From Bacteroidota bacterium (GTDB taxonomy: Bacteria > Bacteroidota > Ignavibacteria > Kapaibacteriales > UBA2268): a stretch of DNA of 64,000 bases. Shown piece after piece: positions 28,344-37,601 of this stretch. The DNA lies in contig JAJXYC010000003.1 in assembly GCA_021780815.1 (NCBI GenBank), forward strand, positions 104,277-168,276. The letters run 5' to 3'. The position numbers and the translations under genes were made by a program. Below the pieces are notes generated by a model. That model was not told the DNA's origin and did no database searches. It saw only the letters and a program-made list of their open reading frames with translations. How positions within the stretch are numbered: the stretch's first letter is position 1; every line of letters starts with the position of its first letter.

Positions 28344-28649
28344 TTATACTCTACACATCAAATTTATTAATGCTTTTTTTGCATCTTCTTCTAATGTTTT
28401 CAATATTTGTTTGTTCAAATTTTTCAATGTCTCTTTGATTGGCTTTTCTATGCTATTGCATATTATTGAACTGCAATCATCAAGCAAATTAGCAATAGAT
28501 GCTTCTTTGTCGCTTGTCCCATTGTTGTTTAGTCTAAATTCATATTTAACCAAATTGTGGTCATCAATTTCATAAATCAGATATCCCACACAATCGCCAA
28601 ATGTTGGACTAATTTTTATTTTATCGTTGCTAGGTATTGCTACTTTCAT
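28344..28649 (-). CDS. NifX/NifB-like domain protein, second of a tandem pair
   Basis: The 101-residue protein starts MKVAIPSNDKIKISPTFGDC and continues into YLIYEID, the opening of the dinitrogenase iron-molybdenum cofactor family fold; LLDDCSSIICNSI fits its central strand and turn. An AGGGG site precedes the ATG. It lies 69 bases after a related gene of the same size on the same strand. Both have lost the usual Gly-Pro turn of the family and have Cys instead (SSIICNS here, DNIICHQ in the neighbour), perhaps for metal or Fe-S binding. No nif genes are near. Confidence 0.65.
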   Translation of the reverse strand: MKVAIPSNDKIKISPTFGDCVGYLIYEIDDHNLVKYEFRLNNNGTSDKEASIANLLDDCSSIICNSIEKPIKETLKNLNKQILKTLEEDAKKALINLMCRV

Positions 28650-28718
28650 TTCCCCTTTTTTAATATCTTGTATTTTAAATAAATTGCAAAATTAACAAAA
28701 TTTTTGCTATAAGAAAGT

Positions 28719-29033
28719 TTATCTACAAAACGTATTTACTATTCCTCGTTGAGTTTCAATTTCCTTAGTCTTCATTATCACAATTTTGATAGATTTCAAC
28801 TTGTCGCTTAATTCTTTTGAGATTTGATGGCAAATAATATTATCGCAATCACAAACAAAATCAAATATTTTACTTATTTTATCTGTTTCCATTTCTTCTG
28901 CCGAATAAGGATTGACCCTTGTTTCTGATAATTTTACAAAGCCATTTCCTGCTTCAAAAATCAAATAATACTTTGCTTCAATAAAATTATCTGCTATATT
29001 TGTTTTATCATTAGAAGGAATTAAAATTTTCAT
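28719..29033 (-). CDS. NifX/NifB-like domain protein, first of a tandem pair
   Basis: The 104-residue product starts MKILIPSNDKTNIADNFIEA and YYLIFEAGNGF, closely parallel to the next gene at 28344, so a local duplication with later divergence is likely. It has four Cys residues, including FVCDCDNIICHQ in the middle and one next to the C-terminus (NTFCR). The family usually carries metal-sulfur cofactors. The function here is not known. It is divergent from a LolA-like gene 92 bases away. Confidence 0.62.
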   Translation of the reverse strand: MKILIPSNDKTNIADNFIEAKYYLIFEAGNGFVKLSETRVNPYSAEEMETDKISKIFDFVCDCDNIICHQISKELSDKLKSIKIVIMKTKEIETQRGIVNTFCR

Positions 29034-29125
29034 TTTTATAATCTTTCTTAAATATTTAGTGTAAATTAAAAAAATATTATTAATTTTAAATAATTTTCGT
29101 TACAAAAATTTATAAATAAACAAAT

Positions 29126-29746
29126 ATGAATAATAAAAAGTTAAATATTTTGTATTTAAAAATAGCAATTGCTTTTATTTTATCTTTCAATTTCACTTTT
29201 GCACAAACAAAAGAAAGTGTTTTCCAACAGATAAAAGAAAAATTATCAAGCCTAGAACAAGTTTCTTTTAATTATCAATCTATTGATAATAGTGCTATCA
29301 AAGGGAAAATAATTGCAACAAAAGATAATAAGTATAAATTAATTTTTAATGGTAGGATAATAATTTCAGACGGGAAATCAATCTGGAACTACAATGCAGA
29401 AGAAAAGCAAGTTTTAATATCAAATTTTTCAAGCAAAAGTTCTTTCCAATTGCAAACTATATTTTTCGAAGTTATTAACAATACTGTCCCTGAAGAACTG
29501 AAAGAAGTAACTAATTCCAAAAGCGGGGAATATTGGTCTTTAACTTTGCTATCCCAAAAAAACAAATCCGATAAATTTGTTCTATACTTAAATCCCGAAA
29601 ATTTAGATATAATACAAATTATTTTTACGTATGAAAATATTAATGGTAATTATAAAATATTTGGTTTTAAAATAAACCCTAAAATATCAAATTCAGAATT
29701 TATTTTTAAAATTCCAAAAGGAACAGAACAAATTGATTTAAGATAG
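29126..29746 (+). CDS. LolA-like outer-membrane lipoprotein carrier
   Basis: This 206-residue periplasmic protein has a signal peptide ending about FNFTFAQ (residue 26) and the LolA fold pattern: an N-terminal helix (VFQQIKEKLSSLEQVSFNY), antiparallel strands, ISDGKSIWNYNAEEKQVLIS and a final hydrophobic strand. LolA ferries lipoproteins from the inner to the outer membrane. The match to DGKxxWxY and the length support LolA, but a second LolA-like protein lies at 32333, and which one is the true carrier cannot be told. It is followed after 90 bases by an Omp28-type gene. Confidence 0.75.
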   Translation: MNNKKLNILYLKIAIAFILSFNFTFAQTKESVFQQIKEKLSSLEQVSFNYQSIDNSAIKGKIIATKDNKYKLIFNGRIIISDGKSIWNYNAEEKQVLISNFSSKSSFQLQTIFFEVINNTVPEELKEVTNSKSGEYWSLTLLSQKNKSDKFVLYLNPENLDIIQIIFTYENINGNYKIFGFKINPKISNSEFIFKIPKGTEQIDLR

Positions 29747-29836
29747 CAAGATTTTGTAACAAATAGAACATTTATTTTGTCTATATAGAAATAAGGATAT
29801 AAAAACAAAAATTTTCATTATAAATTAGAGGTATTT

Positions 29837-32245
29837 ATGAAAAAACTTTTTTACACAATTTCTTTTTTAACAATTAGTTTGTTAATCTTTACAAACATAT
29901 TGAATGCAACAGCGACCAAAAGAGTTCTGTTAGAGCAATTTACAGGTGCATGGTGTGGCTTTTGCGTTGATGGTTCTGTTGTATTAGACAACATTTTACA
30001 GCAATATCCCGACCAAGTTATAGGTGTTAAATTCCATAACGGGGATAATATGGAAATCCCTGAAACAAATATATTAGGAAACGCAATGGGATTAACTGGT
30101 TATCCGACAGGCAATGTGGACAGAACAGTGTTTAATGTAAACGGACAAGGAGCAATTTTTCTTGATAGAAGTGCTTGGCTGCAAGCTTGCCAAGCAGTAA
30201 TGAATAATCCTGGAATTGCCGATATTGATTTAAAATGGACTTACGATGCCATTTCAAACAAAATCCTTGCTAATATCTCTGCAAAATTTGACCAAGCAGT
30301 TTCAGATGAAATCCGATTTAACATATATGTAGTCGAAGATGATGTAACGGGAACAGGAACAGGCTGGGACCAACATAATTATTACTCCAAAGATAATCCC
30401 GGTGGTCCTGCTGGAACTAGTAGCCACCCCTATTACAATCAACCTCCTGTAATTACAGGCTATCACCATATGAAAGTAGTTCGGGCAACAATGGGCGGAC
30501 CTTGGGGGCAAGCAAATTCTATCCCAACTCCTGTTTCTGCTGGTGCTACTGTTAAATATTACTTTGAATTACCTGTAAGTTCAAATTGGAATATCAACAA
30601 TATTCACTTAGTTGGCTTGGTTCAACATTATTCTACAAATGTTGGAAATCGTCAAATAATGAATGCGGCTCTTGGTGTTAAAGTAAACTCGCAAACTTCT
30701 ATTAGTTCAATTGGCAATAAGTTATTTACTGCCCCCGTCGGTTCTACACAAGAATTAACAGTAAATATTAAAAATACAGGGACAAATCCAGTAGAATATA
30801 AATTAAATTTAACAAAAACTCAATCTACCACTTGGGGCGTGACAATGGAACCAAATGATAATTTAGTAACAATTGCAGGTGGAGATACTTACACTTTAAA
30901 ACTTAAAATGAATATTGAAGATATCGGTTCAGGCGAAGCAAATTTAGGTATTGAAGAAACTGATGGAATGGCTTTTGGCATTAATTTCAAAGGTTATTCA
31001 AGCGATGCGCAATTACTACATATTGTTTATGACCCTAACGCTGATGCCGCCGGCTTAGGAGCGTTAATCAGAACATTCCCAGAATATTCTACGCTGATGA
31101 ATATTACACCATCTGATTATTTAAGTTTATATTCAAATTTCCCAACAACTAAATTAGCAATCTATACTTTAGGCGAGAGTGGAACGTTAAGCGCAAGCGA
31201 TAAAAATGCCCTTAACAATTTAATTTCTCAAAAAGCAAACATAATATTTTCAGGTCCATTACTTTTTAAAACATTGGATAATAGTTTGCAATCAATCGAA
31301 AGTCAATTAGGAATATCATGGCTAAATCAAAATTACCAAGGTCAAAATAGTGGAAAACTGAATATTGCAGGAATTACCGGTGATTCAATTTCAAACGGAT
31401 TCGCCTCTCAACTTTCAGTTTCTTATTTGCTTCAAACGGCTTATATACTTAATCCTTCTATTGCTTCAAAAGTTATCACATTGCAAGGTAATATCGATAC
31501 TGTTTATGCAACAAAATCACAATTGGCAAACTCAAGAGTTGTCTGTTTAGGATTTAATCCTATGTCTATCACTAATTTAACGCAAAGGAACACATTAATT
31601 TATAATGCTTTAAAATGGGCTTATACAGCACCTTTGCCGGCATATCCTCAAATATCAGTTGCAAAAGGTGTTGATTTCGGCGAAGTTGAAACAAATACTT
31701 CCGCAGAAAAAAATATATCTATAAAAAATATCGGTAAAAAAGATTTAGTAATTAATAGTATAAATGTTGTTGATGATAGCTACAAGGTATATTCAATTAC
31801 TTCTACTGGTAATTCAACAATTGCCCCTGGCGACAGCACAATTTTTACAGTTAAGTTTTCTCCAATCTCAACAGCATTCTATACTGCTTCTTCTGTTGAA
31901 ATATCTTCAAATGACCCAAATCAACCACTGGTTCAAATTGCGTTAGCTGGGAAAGGTAAAAAGCCTTCAAGTGTTAAAGATGAAAATGTTATTGGTCTGA
32001 CTGTTTCTCCGATGCCAGTCAATAACTTTGCAACTATCAATTTTAGCATACCTGAATCTGCAAAATACTACAATCTCAATGTTGTGGATATTAATGGCAA
32101 AGAAATTTGCCAACTAAACTCCCAAATTAACATTGGAGAAAATTATATTAAATTAAATACCGAATCATTTACTTCCGGTACTTATTTTATTGTTGTTACT
32201 ATCGACGAAAATACTTTTATAAAAAAATTTAATATCGCAAAGTAA
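29837..32245 (+). CDS. Omp28-related secreted protein with thioredoxin-like CxxC and T9SS tail
   Basis: The 802 residues begin with a signal peptide, then LLEQFTGAWCGFC, the Omp28/thioredoxin-like entry with a CxxC pair near residues 45-48. Then comes GTGTGWDQHNYYSKDNPGG, shared with the second Omp28 gene at 44911, and a choice-of-anchor (HYDIN-like) domain around VDFGEVETNTSAEKNISIKN. The last 80 residues (VSPMPVNNFATINF to KKFNIAK) form a Por secretion tail, so export through the type IX system is expected. A GAGG site precedes the ATG and a terminator follows. The role is probably cell-surface thiol chemistry or adhesion; the exact task is unknown. Confidence 0.85.
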   Translation: MKKLFYTISFLTISLLIFTNILNATATKRVLLEQFTGAWCGFCVDGSVVLDNILQQYPDQVIGVKFHNGDNMEIPETNILGNAMGLTGYPTGNVDRTVFNVNGQGAIFLDRSAWLQACQAVMNNPGIADIDLKWTYDAISNKILANISAKFDQAVSDEIRFNIYVVEDDVTGTGTGWDQHNYYSKDNPGGPAGTSSHPYYNQPPVITGYHHMKVVRATMGGPWGQANSIPTPVSAGATVKYYFELPVSSNWNINNIHLVGLVQHYSTNVGNRQIMNAALGVKVNSQTSISSIGNKLFTAPVGSTQELTVNIKNTGTNPVEYKLNLTKTQSTTWGVTMEPNDNLVTIAGGDTYTLKLKMNIEDIGSGEANLGIEETDGMAFGINFKGYSSDAQLLHIVYDPNADAAGLGALIRTFPEYSTLMNITPSDYLSLYSNFPTTKLAIYTLGESGTLSASDKNALNNLISQKANIIFSGPLLFKTLDNSLQSIESQLGISWLNQNYQGQNSGKLNIAGITGDSISNGFASQLSVSYLLQTAYILNPSIASKVITLQGNIDTVYATKSQLANSRVVCLGFNPMSITNLTQRNTLIYNALKWAYTAPLPAYPQISVAKGVDFGEVETNTSAEKNISIKNIGKKDLVINSINVVDDSYKVYSITSTGNSTIAPGDSTIFTVKFSPISTAFYTASSVEISSNDPNQPLVQIALAGKGKKPSSVKDENVIGLTVSPMPVNNFATINFSIPESAKYYNLNVVDINGKEICQLNSQINIGENYIKLNTESFTSGTYFIVVTIDENTFIKKFNIAK

Positions 32246-32270
32246 GTTTTCACAAATTAACTTAAAAGGA

Positions 32271-32310
32271 AAAAGGTTGCATTTCAAATTTTATGCAACC
32301 TTTTCTTTTA
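32271..32310. terminator. Terminator after the first Omp28 gene (likely bidirectional)
   Basis: AAAAGGTTGCAT (32271-32282) pairs over 12 bases with ATGCAACCTTTT (32293-32304), with T-rich sequence to the right and A-rich to the left. It sits between two convergent genes and can serve both. Confidence 0.85.
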
Positions 32311-32332
32311 TAAAAAACATCAAAAATTAAAA

Positions 32333-33073
32333 TTAATTCCCATTATTTACATTATTAGGTTTTACAAATTTTATTCGTTTATAATTTGAAAATTTGTTAA
32401 ACTCACTTTTTAAAGTATTTTCGTTGACTTTGTCATAAACAATATTTGATAAGTTCCATTCATTGATTTGCTCACTATTACGGTACTCCCCGCTTGAAAT
32501 TATTTTTACAATATCAAAATTAGTTTTGTTAAAAATAATTTCCATTTTTTCGTTTTTAAGTTGGTTTTCCTCCGGATATATTACAGTAATAACTCTAAGA
32601 TTTTTATTGCCTTTATAATTTTTAATAGATAAATTGTTATCACTATTAACCAAAGATAACAAAGTATTTGGTGCAATGAACGGAATGTGTATTAATTCAC
32701 AATCAGTATCTTGGTAAAATCCACCTAAATCACCTTTGCTAATATTGTAATAAGTCAATTCTTTGGTTTTGTGATTTATAGAATAATATTCATTTCCATC
32801 ATAATATTTATCCAAAGTATCAGCCAAAGAATACCAGAAATAAACTCCAAAATTTTTATCATCAGTTCTGCGTATTAAATCAACTTTTCCTTTATAAACA
32901 TCAAATATCTTTGTAAAAAGCGGTTTTATCTTGTAAACAATATCAGCTGATAAAGAATTATGCGACTGTAATTTTGATACAATATTTTTCATAGCTTCTG
33001 CTGCTTTGGGGTCGTCTTTGGTATAGGCAAAAGAAATTGATAAAAACATCAAGATAAAAATATATTTTTTCAT
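32333..33073 (-). CDS. Secreted LolA/LppX-like protein
   Basis: The 246-residue product has a short signal peptide (MKKYIFILMFLSISFAYT) and a pattern of alternating strands: KNIVSKLQSHNSLSADIVYK at the start, YYDGNEYYSINHKTKELTYY in the middle, and a helix-strand end. This fits the LolA/LolB-like fold found in periplasmic lipid- or lipoprotein-binding proteins, and resembles N-terminal domains of thiol-disulfide oxidoreductases of Bacteroidota. It is convergent with the Omp28 gene. A possible -7 element (TAATTTTG on the minus strand, 33169-33176) is 96 bases upstream. The function is uncertain. Confidence 0.55.
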   Translation of the reverse strand: MKKYIFILMFLSISFAYTKDDPKAAEAMKNIVSKLQSHNSLSADIVYKIKPLFTKIFDVYKGKVDLIRRTDDKNFGVYFWYSLADTLDKYYDGNEYYSINHKTKELTYYNISKGDLGGFYQDTDCELIHIPFIAPNTLLSLVNSDNNLSIKNYKGNKNLRVITVIYPEENQLKNEKMEIIFNKTNFDIVKIISSGEYRNSEQINEWNLSNIVYDKVNENTLKSEFNKFSNYKRIKFVKPNNVNNGN

Positions 33074-33312
33074 ATTTAATAATTTATTTAATGATTAAAA
33101 AATATTTAACGAATCAATAAAAAAAATGTTCATAAAAATATAAAAATATTTTAAAACTCATTTAAAAGCAAAATTAGGCATTTTAAACGCATTAAAGAAA
33201 TCTACGAAGAAACCTATTAAGACCTCCATAAAATCTCAAATACATTCAAAATAAAAAGCAAGATTTTCCACAATAATTAACTTAAAATGAAAATAAAATG
33301 AAAGAAAAGCAA

Positions 33313-34206
33313 TCATTTAAAATTCATTTCATTTAAGCAATCCGAAAAATTATTGAAAATAATCCCAAGCTTTTTCTGCGCATATTCCGAATTTAACCCA
33401 GCTTTGATTGGTCTTTTTGCCTCAAATCCAATATCAGAAATATTTGCTTCTTTAATATTATTTTTATCAAATTTAAAAAAATCACAAATTTTTAAAGCAA
33501 TCTCAAATCGGCTTAAATATTCAGGACCTGCAAAATTAACAATTCCAGAAAACTGCTGTAAAATTAATTCTTTCACTCCAATACTAATATCTTTGGTAAA
33601 AACAGGACAAGAGTAAAGAGAATTTACTACATTTATTTGTTTCCCTTGCTTCAAATTATTATAAACTGAATTAACAAAAGTAGGATTGTATAAATCGGAA
33701 TTACCGTACAAAAAATTAGTCCGAATTATAGAAAAATCATTTAATTTAGATAATATGATATTTTCAGAAGCAAGTTTAGATTTCCCGTAATAATTAATGG
33801 GATTTGGTTTGGCATCTTCATAATAAGGACCCGAATTGCCATTAAATATATAATCGGAAGAAAAATGAATAAGATGGGCTTCTAAACTACTTGACAATTG
33901 AGCTAATTTTTCAACAAGAGTAACATTTAAATTCCAACATTCAGATTTCTTTCTTTCTGCCTCATCTACATTGGTAAAAGCCGCACAATTAATAATTATT
34001 CTTGGTTCAATCCTTAATATCTCTTTTTTCAAAGCAACAAAATCAAGGATATTGATATCAATAAAATTATTCCCCCAAATATGCTTTTTTGAAAGAGAAT
34101 AAGATGAAAATACAAAAAGATCAACTCCAGGCATTATGCTTAATGTTTTAAATAAAGCATCTCCAACTCTTCCGAACCGACCTAATAATAAAATTTTTAT
34201 TTTCAT
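33313..34206 (-). CDS. rfbD: dTDP-4-dehydrorhamnose reductase-like SDR protein
   Basis: The 297-residue protein belongs to the RmlD-type extended SDR group, which reduces dTDP-4-keto-rhamnose with NADPH. Signs are the nucleotide loop GRFGRVGDALFKTL, INCAAFTNVDEAE, HFSSDYIFNG, and the catalytic YYGKSKLASE (Tyr-x3-Lys). No other rml genes are nearby, so another nucleotide-sugar reduction, or methionine adenosyltransferase beta-like use, remains possible. An exact parS site sits 2 bases upstream of the ATG, between this gene and mnmG. Confidence 0.7.
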   Translation of the reverse strand: MKIKILLLGRFGRVGDALFKTLSIMPGVDLFVFSSYSLSKKHIWGNNFIDINILDFVALKKEILRIEPRIIINCAAFTNVDEAERKKSECWNLNVTLVEKLAQLSSSLEAHLIHFSSDYIFNGNSGPYYEDAKPNPINYYGKSKLASENIILSKLNDFSIIRTNFLYGNSDLYNPTFVNSVYNNLKQGKQINVVNSLYSCPVFTKDISIGVKELILQQFSGIVNFAGPEYLSRFEIALKICDFFKFDKNNIKEANISDIGFEAKRPIKAGLNSEYAQKKLGIIFNNFSDCLNEMNFK

Positions 34207-34208
34207 AA

Positions 34209-34224
34209 TGTTTCACGTGGAACA
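34209..34224. other. parS centromere site (ParB-binding palindrome), copy 1
   Basis: TGTTTCACGTGGAACA is the 16-bp chromosomal parS consensus (TGTTNCACGTGAAACA read on the other strand). It lies in the mnmG-rfbD gap, 2 bases before the rfbD-like start codon. ParB spreads from such sites to organise origin segregation; parA and parB are not in the window. Confidence 0.9.
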
Positions 34225-34266
34225 TTTGGTTTGTAACATAATGAATTATATTGCTTTATAATTTTT

Positions 34267-36135
34267 TTACTTTAAAAACAAAGTTAATATTGAAATATCA
34301 GTTGCGGACACTCCTTGTATTCTTGCTGCCTGACCTATTGATATTGGTTTAATTTTCATCAGTTTATTCTTGGCTTCAGTTGATATTGAATTAAGTTTTG
34401 TATAATCAAAATTATCTGGTATTTTCTTATTCTCATTTTGAATAAAATATTCAATCTCTTTCATTTGCCTTTGTATATATCCTTCGTATTTGATTTCTAT
34501 TTCTAACTGCTTTATTAATTCTTCATCTTTCTTTATCTCTTCAAAAATTGCATTGTCATTTGTTAATTTTAAAAGGTCTTTCAATTTTGTATTGCTTCGT
34601 TTTGTAAGTGTATAAATTGAGGTAGATTCTGATATTTCATTTTCCTGTATATTATTTAAATACTGATTTGCAATCTCAGATTTAATTTTATATTTATCTG
34701 TTTCAATAAAAGCCTTTTTTAGTATTTCCTGTTTAGTTTGTATAGTACCATAAGTTTGCTCGTCAATCAATTTCATATCATTAGCATAATGGCTCAGTCT
34801 AAAATAGGCATTGTCTTGTCTAAGTAATAACCGATATTCAGCATTTGAAGTAAATATCCGGTAAGGCTCATTATGTTCTTTATTAACTAAATCATCAACC
34901 AAAACAGACATATACGCTTCGTTTCTGCTTAAAAGAAAAGGCTCTTTATCCATCAATTTTAAACTTGCATTAATACCAGCAATTAATCCTTGCGCAGCAG
35001 CTTCTTCATAGCCTGATGTTCCATTAATTTGACCTGCAAAATATAAGTTCCCTACATTTTTAGTTTCTAATGTTAGTTTCAATTGATATGGATTAAAGAA
35101 ATCGTATTCAATAGCATATCCATACCTCATAATTTTTACATTTTCAAGTCCTTTAATTAATTTCAGTCCTTTTTCTTGCACTTCTTTAGGTAAACTTGTA
35201 GAAAATCCATTCACATAAACAGACGGGGTGTTTAATCCTTCGGGTTCAAGTACAATTTTATGTGATTTTTTATCGGAAAATCTTTCTACTTTATCTTCGA
35301 TTGACGGACAATATCTTGGACCAACACCATAAATCAACCCTGTAAACATTGGCGATTCTGAAAAACCTGTTCTTAAAACATCGTGAACTTCTTCAGTTGT
35401 AGAAGTAGCATAGCACATCACTTTATTTTCAACTTTATCCGTAGTTATAGAAAAAGGTGTAGGATTTTCATCTCCTGGATGCAAAGATAATTTTGTATAA
35501 TCTATTGTATCAGAATAAACTCTTGGCGGAGTACCAGTTTTAAGCCTTGCTACTTCAAAACCATAATCTTTCAACAAATTAGATATTTTATTGTTTGCAG
35601 GTTCACCATATCTCCCTCCTTTGGTTGATATTAATCCTGTCCACATAATTCCATTCAAAAAAGTTCCTGCAGTTAATATAACTGCTCTTGATTGGATAAT
35701 TTCATCATTTGAAAGTTTAATACCCGATATTTTATAATTTTCAATTAATATCTCTTGAACATTATCTTCTATAATATCCAAATTATCTTTTTCTTTTAAA
35801 AAATTATAAGCAACTATTGGATATAAATCTTTGTCAATTTGTGCACGAGGAGACCAAACAGCAGGACCTTTTGAAGTGTTAAGCATTTTAAATTGAATAC
35901 CTGCTCTATCAGCCAAAATTCCCATAGCACCGCCTAATGCATCAATTTCTTTTACAAGATGTCCTTTTGCTGTGCCACCTACCGATGGATTACAAGAAGG
36001 TCTGCCAATAGCATTTTTATCTATTGTTATTAAAGCTACTTTAAGTCCGAATTTGCTTGCGACGTGCGAGGCTTCTATCCCAGCATGCCCCCCACCTATT
36101 ACGATTATATCATATTTTTTATTTACCATACTCAT
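34267..36135 (-). CDS. mnmG: tRNA uridine 5-carboxymethylaminomethyl modification enzyme MnmG (GidA)
   Basis: MnmG is the FAD- and NADH-binding partner of MnmE in making the wobble uridine modification of several tRNAs. The 622 residues have the dinucleotide loop VIGGGHAGIEA, the SCNPSVGGTAKGHLVKEIDALGG signature in parts, GRYGEPANNK, RLKTGTPPR, YGVGPRYCPSIEDK and a helical C-terminal domain. Two possible starts, ATG 36135 and ATG 36129, lie right after a parS site that fills the spacer to mnmE. mnmE-mnmG lies near the replication origin in many bacteria. Confidence 0.96.
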   Translation of the reverse strand: MSMVNKKYDIIVIGGGHAGIEASHVASKFGLKVALITIDKNAIGRPSCNPSVGGTAKGHLVKEIDALGGAMGILADRAGIQFKMLNTSKGPAVWSPRAQIDKDLYPIVAYNFLKEKDNLDIIEDNVQEILIENYKISGIKLSNDEIIQSRAVILTAGTFLNGIMWTGLISTKGGRYGEPANNKISNLLKDYGFEVARLKTGTPPRVYSDTIDYTKLSLHPGDENPTPFSITTDKVENKVMCYATSTTEEVHDVLRTGFSESPMFTGLIYGVGPRYCPSIEDKVERFSDKKSHKIVLEPEGLNTPSVYVNGFSTSLPKEVQEKGLKLIKGLENVKIMRYGYAIEYDFFNPYQLKLTLETKNVGNLYFAGQINGTSGYEEAAAQGLIAGINASLKLMDKEPFLLSRNEAYMSVLVDDLVNKEHNEPYRIFTSNAEYRLLLRQDNAYFRLSHYANDMKLIDEQTYGTIQTKQEILKKAFIETDKYKIKSEIANQYLNNIQENEISESTSIYTLTKRSNTKLKDLLKLTNDNAIFEEIKKDEELIKQLEIEIKYEGYIQRQMKEIEYFIQNENKKIPDNFDYTKLNSISTEAKNKLMKIKPISIGQAARIQGVSATDISILTLFLK

Positions 36136-36151
36136 TGTTCCACGTGAAACA
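36136..36151. other. parS centromere site, copy 2
   Basis: TGTTCCACGTGAAACA is the exact 16-bp parS consensus and the same sequence as copy 1 in inverted orientation. It fills almost the whole 18-base gap between the mnmE stop and the mnmG start, so it also forms the untranslated lead of mnmG. Confidence 0.92.
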
Positions 36152-36153
36152 TT

Positions 36154-37503
36154 TTATTTCCCTATGCAAAACTTTGAAAATATTGAATTTAATATTTCCT
36201 CGTTGTAAATTTCGCCTGTTAATTCCCCTATTTTTTTTATTGCTTTTCTCACATCAATCGATATAAATTCATTTTCCATATTATTATCTATAGAATTTAA
36301 TGCGTCCATTAAATTGATTTTTATCTCATACAACAAATTATACTGCCTTTGATTTATTAATTGATCATTAACTCTTGAAATTGATTTATGCGCCGAATCA
36401 TACAATTTTTCTTTCAACTTATCTATTCCAATACCATATTTAGCCGAAATTAATACTTCGCTTTCATTCCTTTCTTGTATTTTTGATATATCAATTTTAT
36501 TCTGCAATAATATTATTTCTTTGTCCCCATAATTGCTTTTTAAATCTTTGATCAAATTATCTGAATATTCAATTCCTAAATTAGAATCATTTAATACAAG
36601 AAGCAAATTTGATTGTTTTATTATAGAATCAACTAATTTTATTCCCTGAAGTTCAATTATATCAGATGATTTCCTTATTCCAGCAGTATCAAATAACTTT
36701 GCAGGAATACCGTTTAAATAAATATATTCTTCCAAATAATCTCTGGTTGTTCCAGGTATATCACTAACAATTGCTCTTTTTTTATCTAACATAGTATTAA
36801 ATAATGTAGATTTGCCTGTGTTCGGAAATCCTATTATAGATATATAAAAGCCTGTTCTAAGTATTTGAGAAGAATTATAATCATCTAACAATACTTGAAT
36901 ATAATCATATACTTCATAAATTTTTCTTTTAATTTCATTTTTATCAATAAACTCAATATCTTCTTCTGAAAAATCTAATTCCAGTTCCAACAATCCTGCA
37001 ATTTCAATTAATTCTTGTTTAAATTTTTTAACTCTATTAGTAAAACTACCTTCTAATTGTCTTTCGCTTGCTTGTTCAGATAAAAAAGAAACAGAGTTAA
37101 TTAAATCGGCAACTGCTTCTGCTTGCAACAAATCTAATTTACCATTAAGAAATGCTCTTTGTGTAAATTCCCCTGGTTTAGCTAATCTAGCCCCCGATTC
37201 AATAAAAGTATTTATTATCTCATTATAAACAATAATAGCACCGTGGCTTGATACTTCAATTACATTTTCTCCTGTATATGAATTTGGCTCTCTAAATATA
37301 GACACTGTAACTGTATCAATAATTAATCCATCTTTTTTAACAAATTGCCCATAGTAAATTCTATGTGATTCTGATTTTGTTAAATCTATTTTAGATTGAA
37401 AATGCTTTTGTGCAACATCAATTGCGTTATCTCCGCTTAATCTTACAACGGCAATACCACTTAAACCAGGTGGAGTTGCTAATGCTACAATTGTTTCACT
37501 CAT
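36154..37503 (-). CDS. mnmE: tRNA modification GTPase MnmE (TrmE)
   Basis: MnmE works with MnmG on wobble uridines. The 449 residues have the N-terminal formyl-THF-binding domain (ALATPPGLSGIAVVRLSG, then GEFTQRAFLNGKLDLLQAEA), a helical domain, an inserted G domain with GFPNTGKS at residues 225-232, DIPGTTRDY and DTAGIR, and the essential C-terminal FCIGK with its Cys. The gene ends 18 bases before mnmG and is divergent from an NlpC/P60 lipoprotein gene. Confidence 0.96.
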   Translation of the reverse strand: MSETIVALATPPGLSGIAVVRLSGDNAIDVAQKHFQSKIDLTKSESHRIYYGQFVKKDGLIIDTVTVSIFREPNSYTGENVIEVSSHGAIIVYNEIINTFIESGARLAKPGEFTQRAFLNGKLDLLQAEAVADLINSVSFLSEQASERQLEGSFTNRVKKFKQELIEIAGLLELELDFSEEDIEFIDKNEIKRKIYEVYDYIQVLLDDYNSSQILRTGFYISIIGFPNTGKSTLFNTMLDKKRAIVSDIPGTTRDYLEEYIYLNGIPAKLFDTAGIRKSSDIIELQGIKLVDSIIKQSNLLLVLNDSNLGIEYSDNLIKDLKSNYGDKEIILLQNKIDISKIQERNESEVLISAKYGIGIDKLKEKLYDSAHKSISRVNDQLINQRQYNLLYEIKINLMDALNSIDNNMENEFISIDVRKAIKKIGELTGEIYNEEILNSIFSKFCIGK

Positions 37504-37601
37504 AATTAATTTCTTTAAATAAGATATATTTAGAAGTTATTCTTTTTATTTTATTGCATCAATTTCAAATTGGCATAATGTTTGCTAATTCAAAATTTAT
37601 T

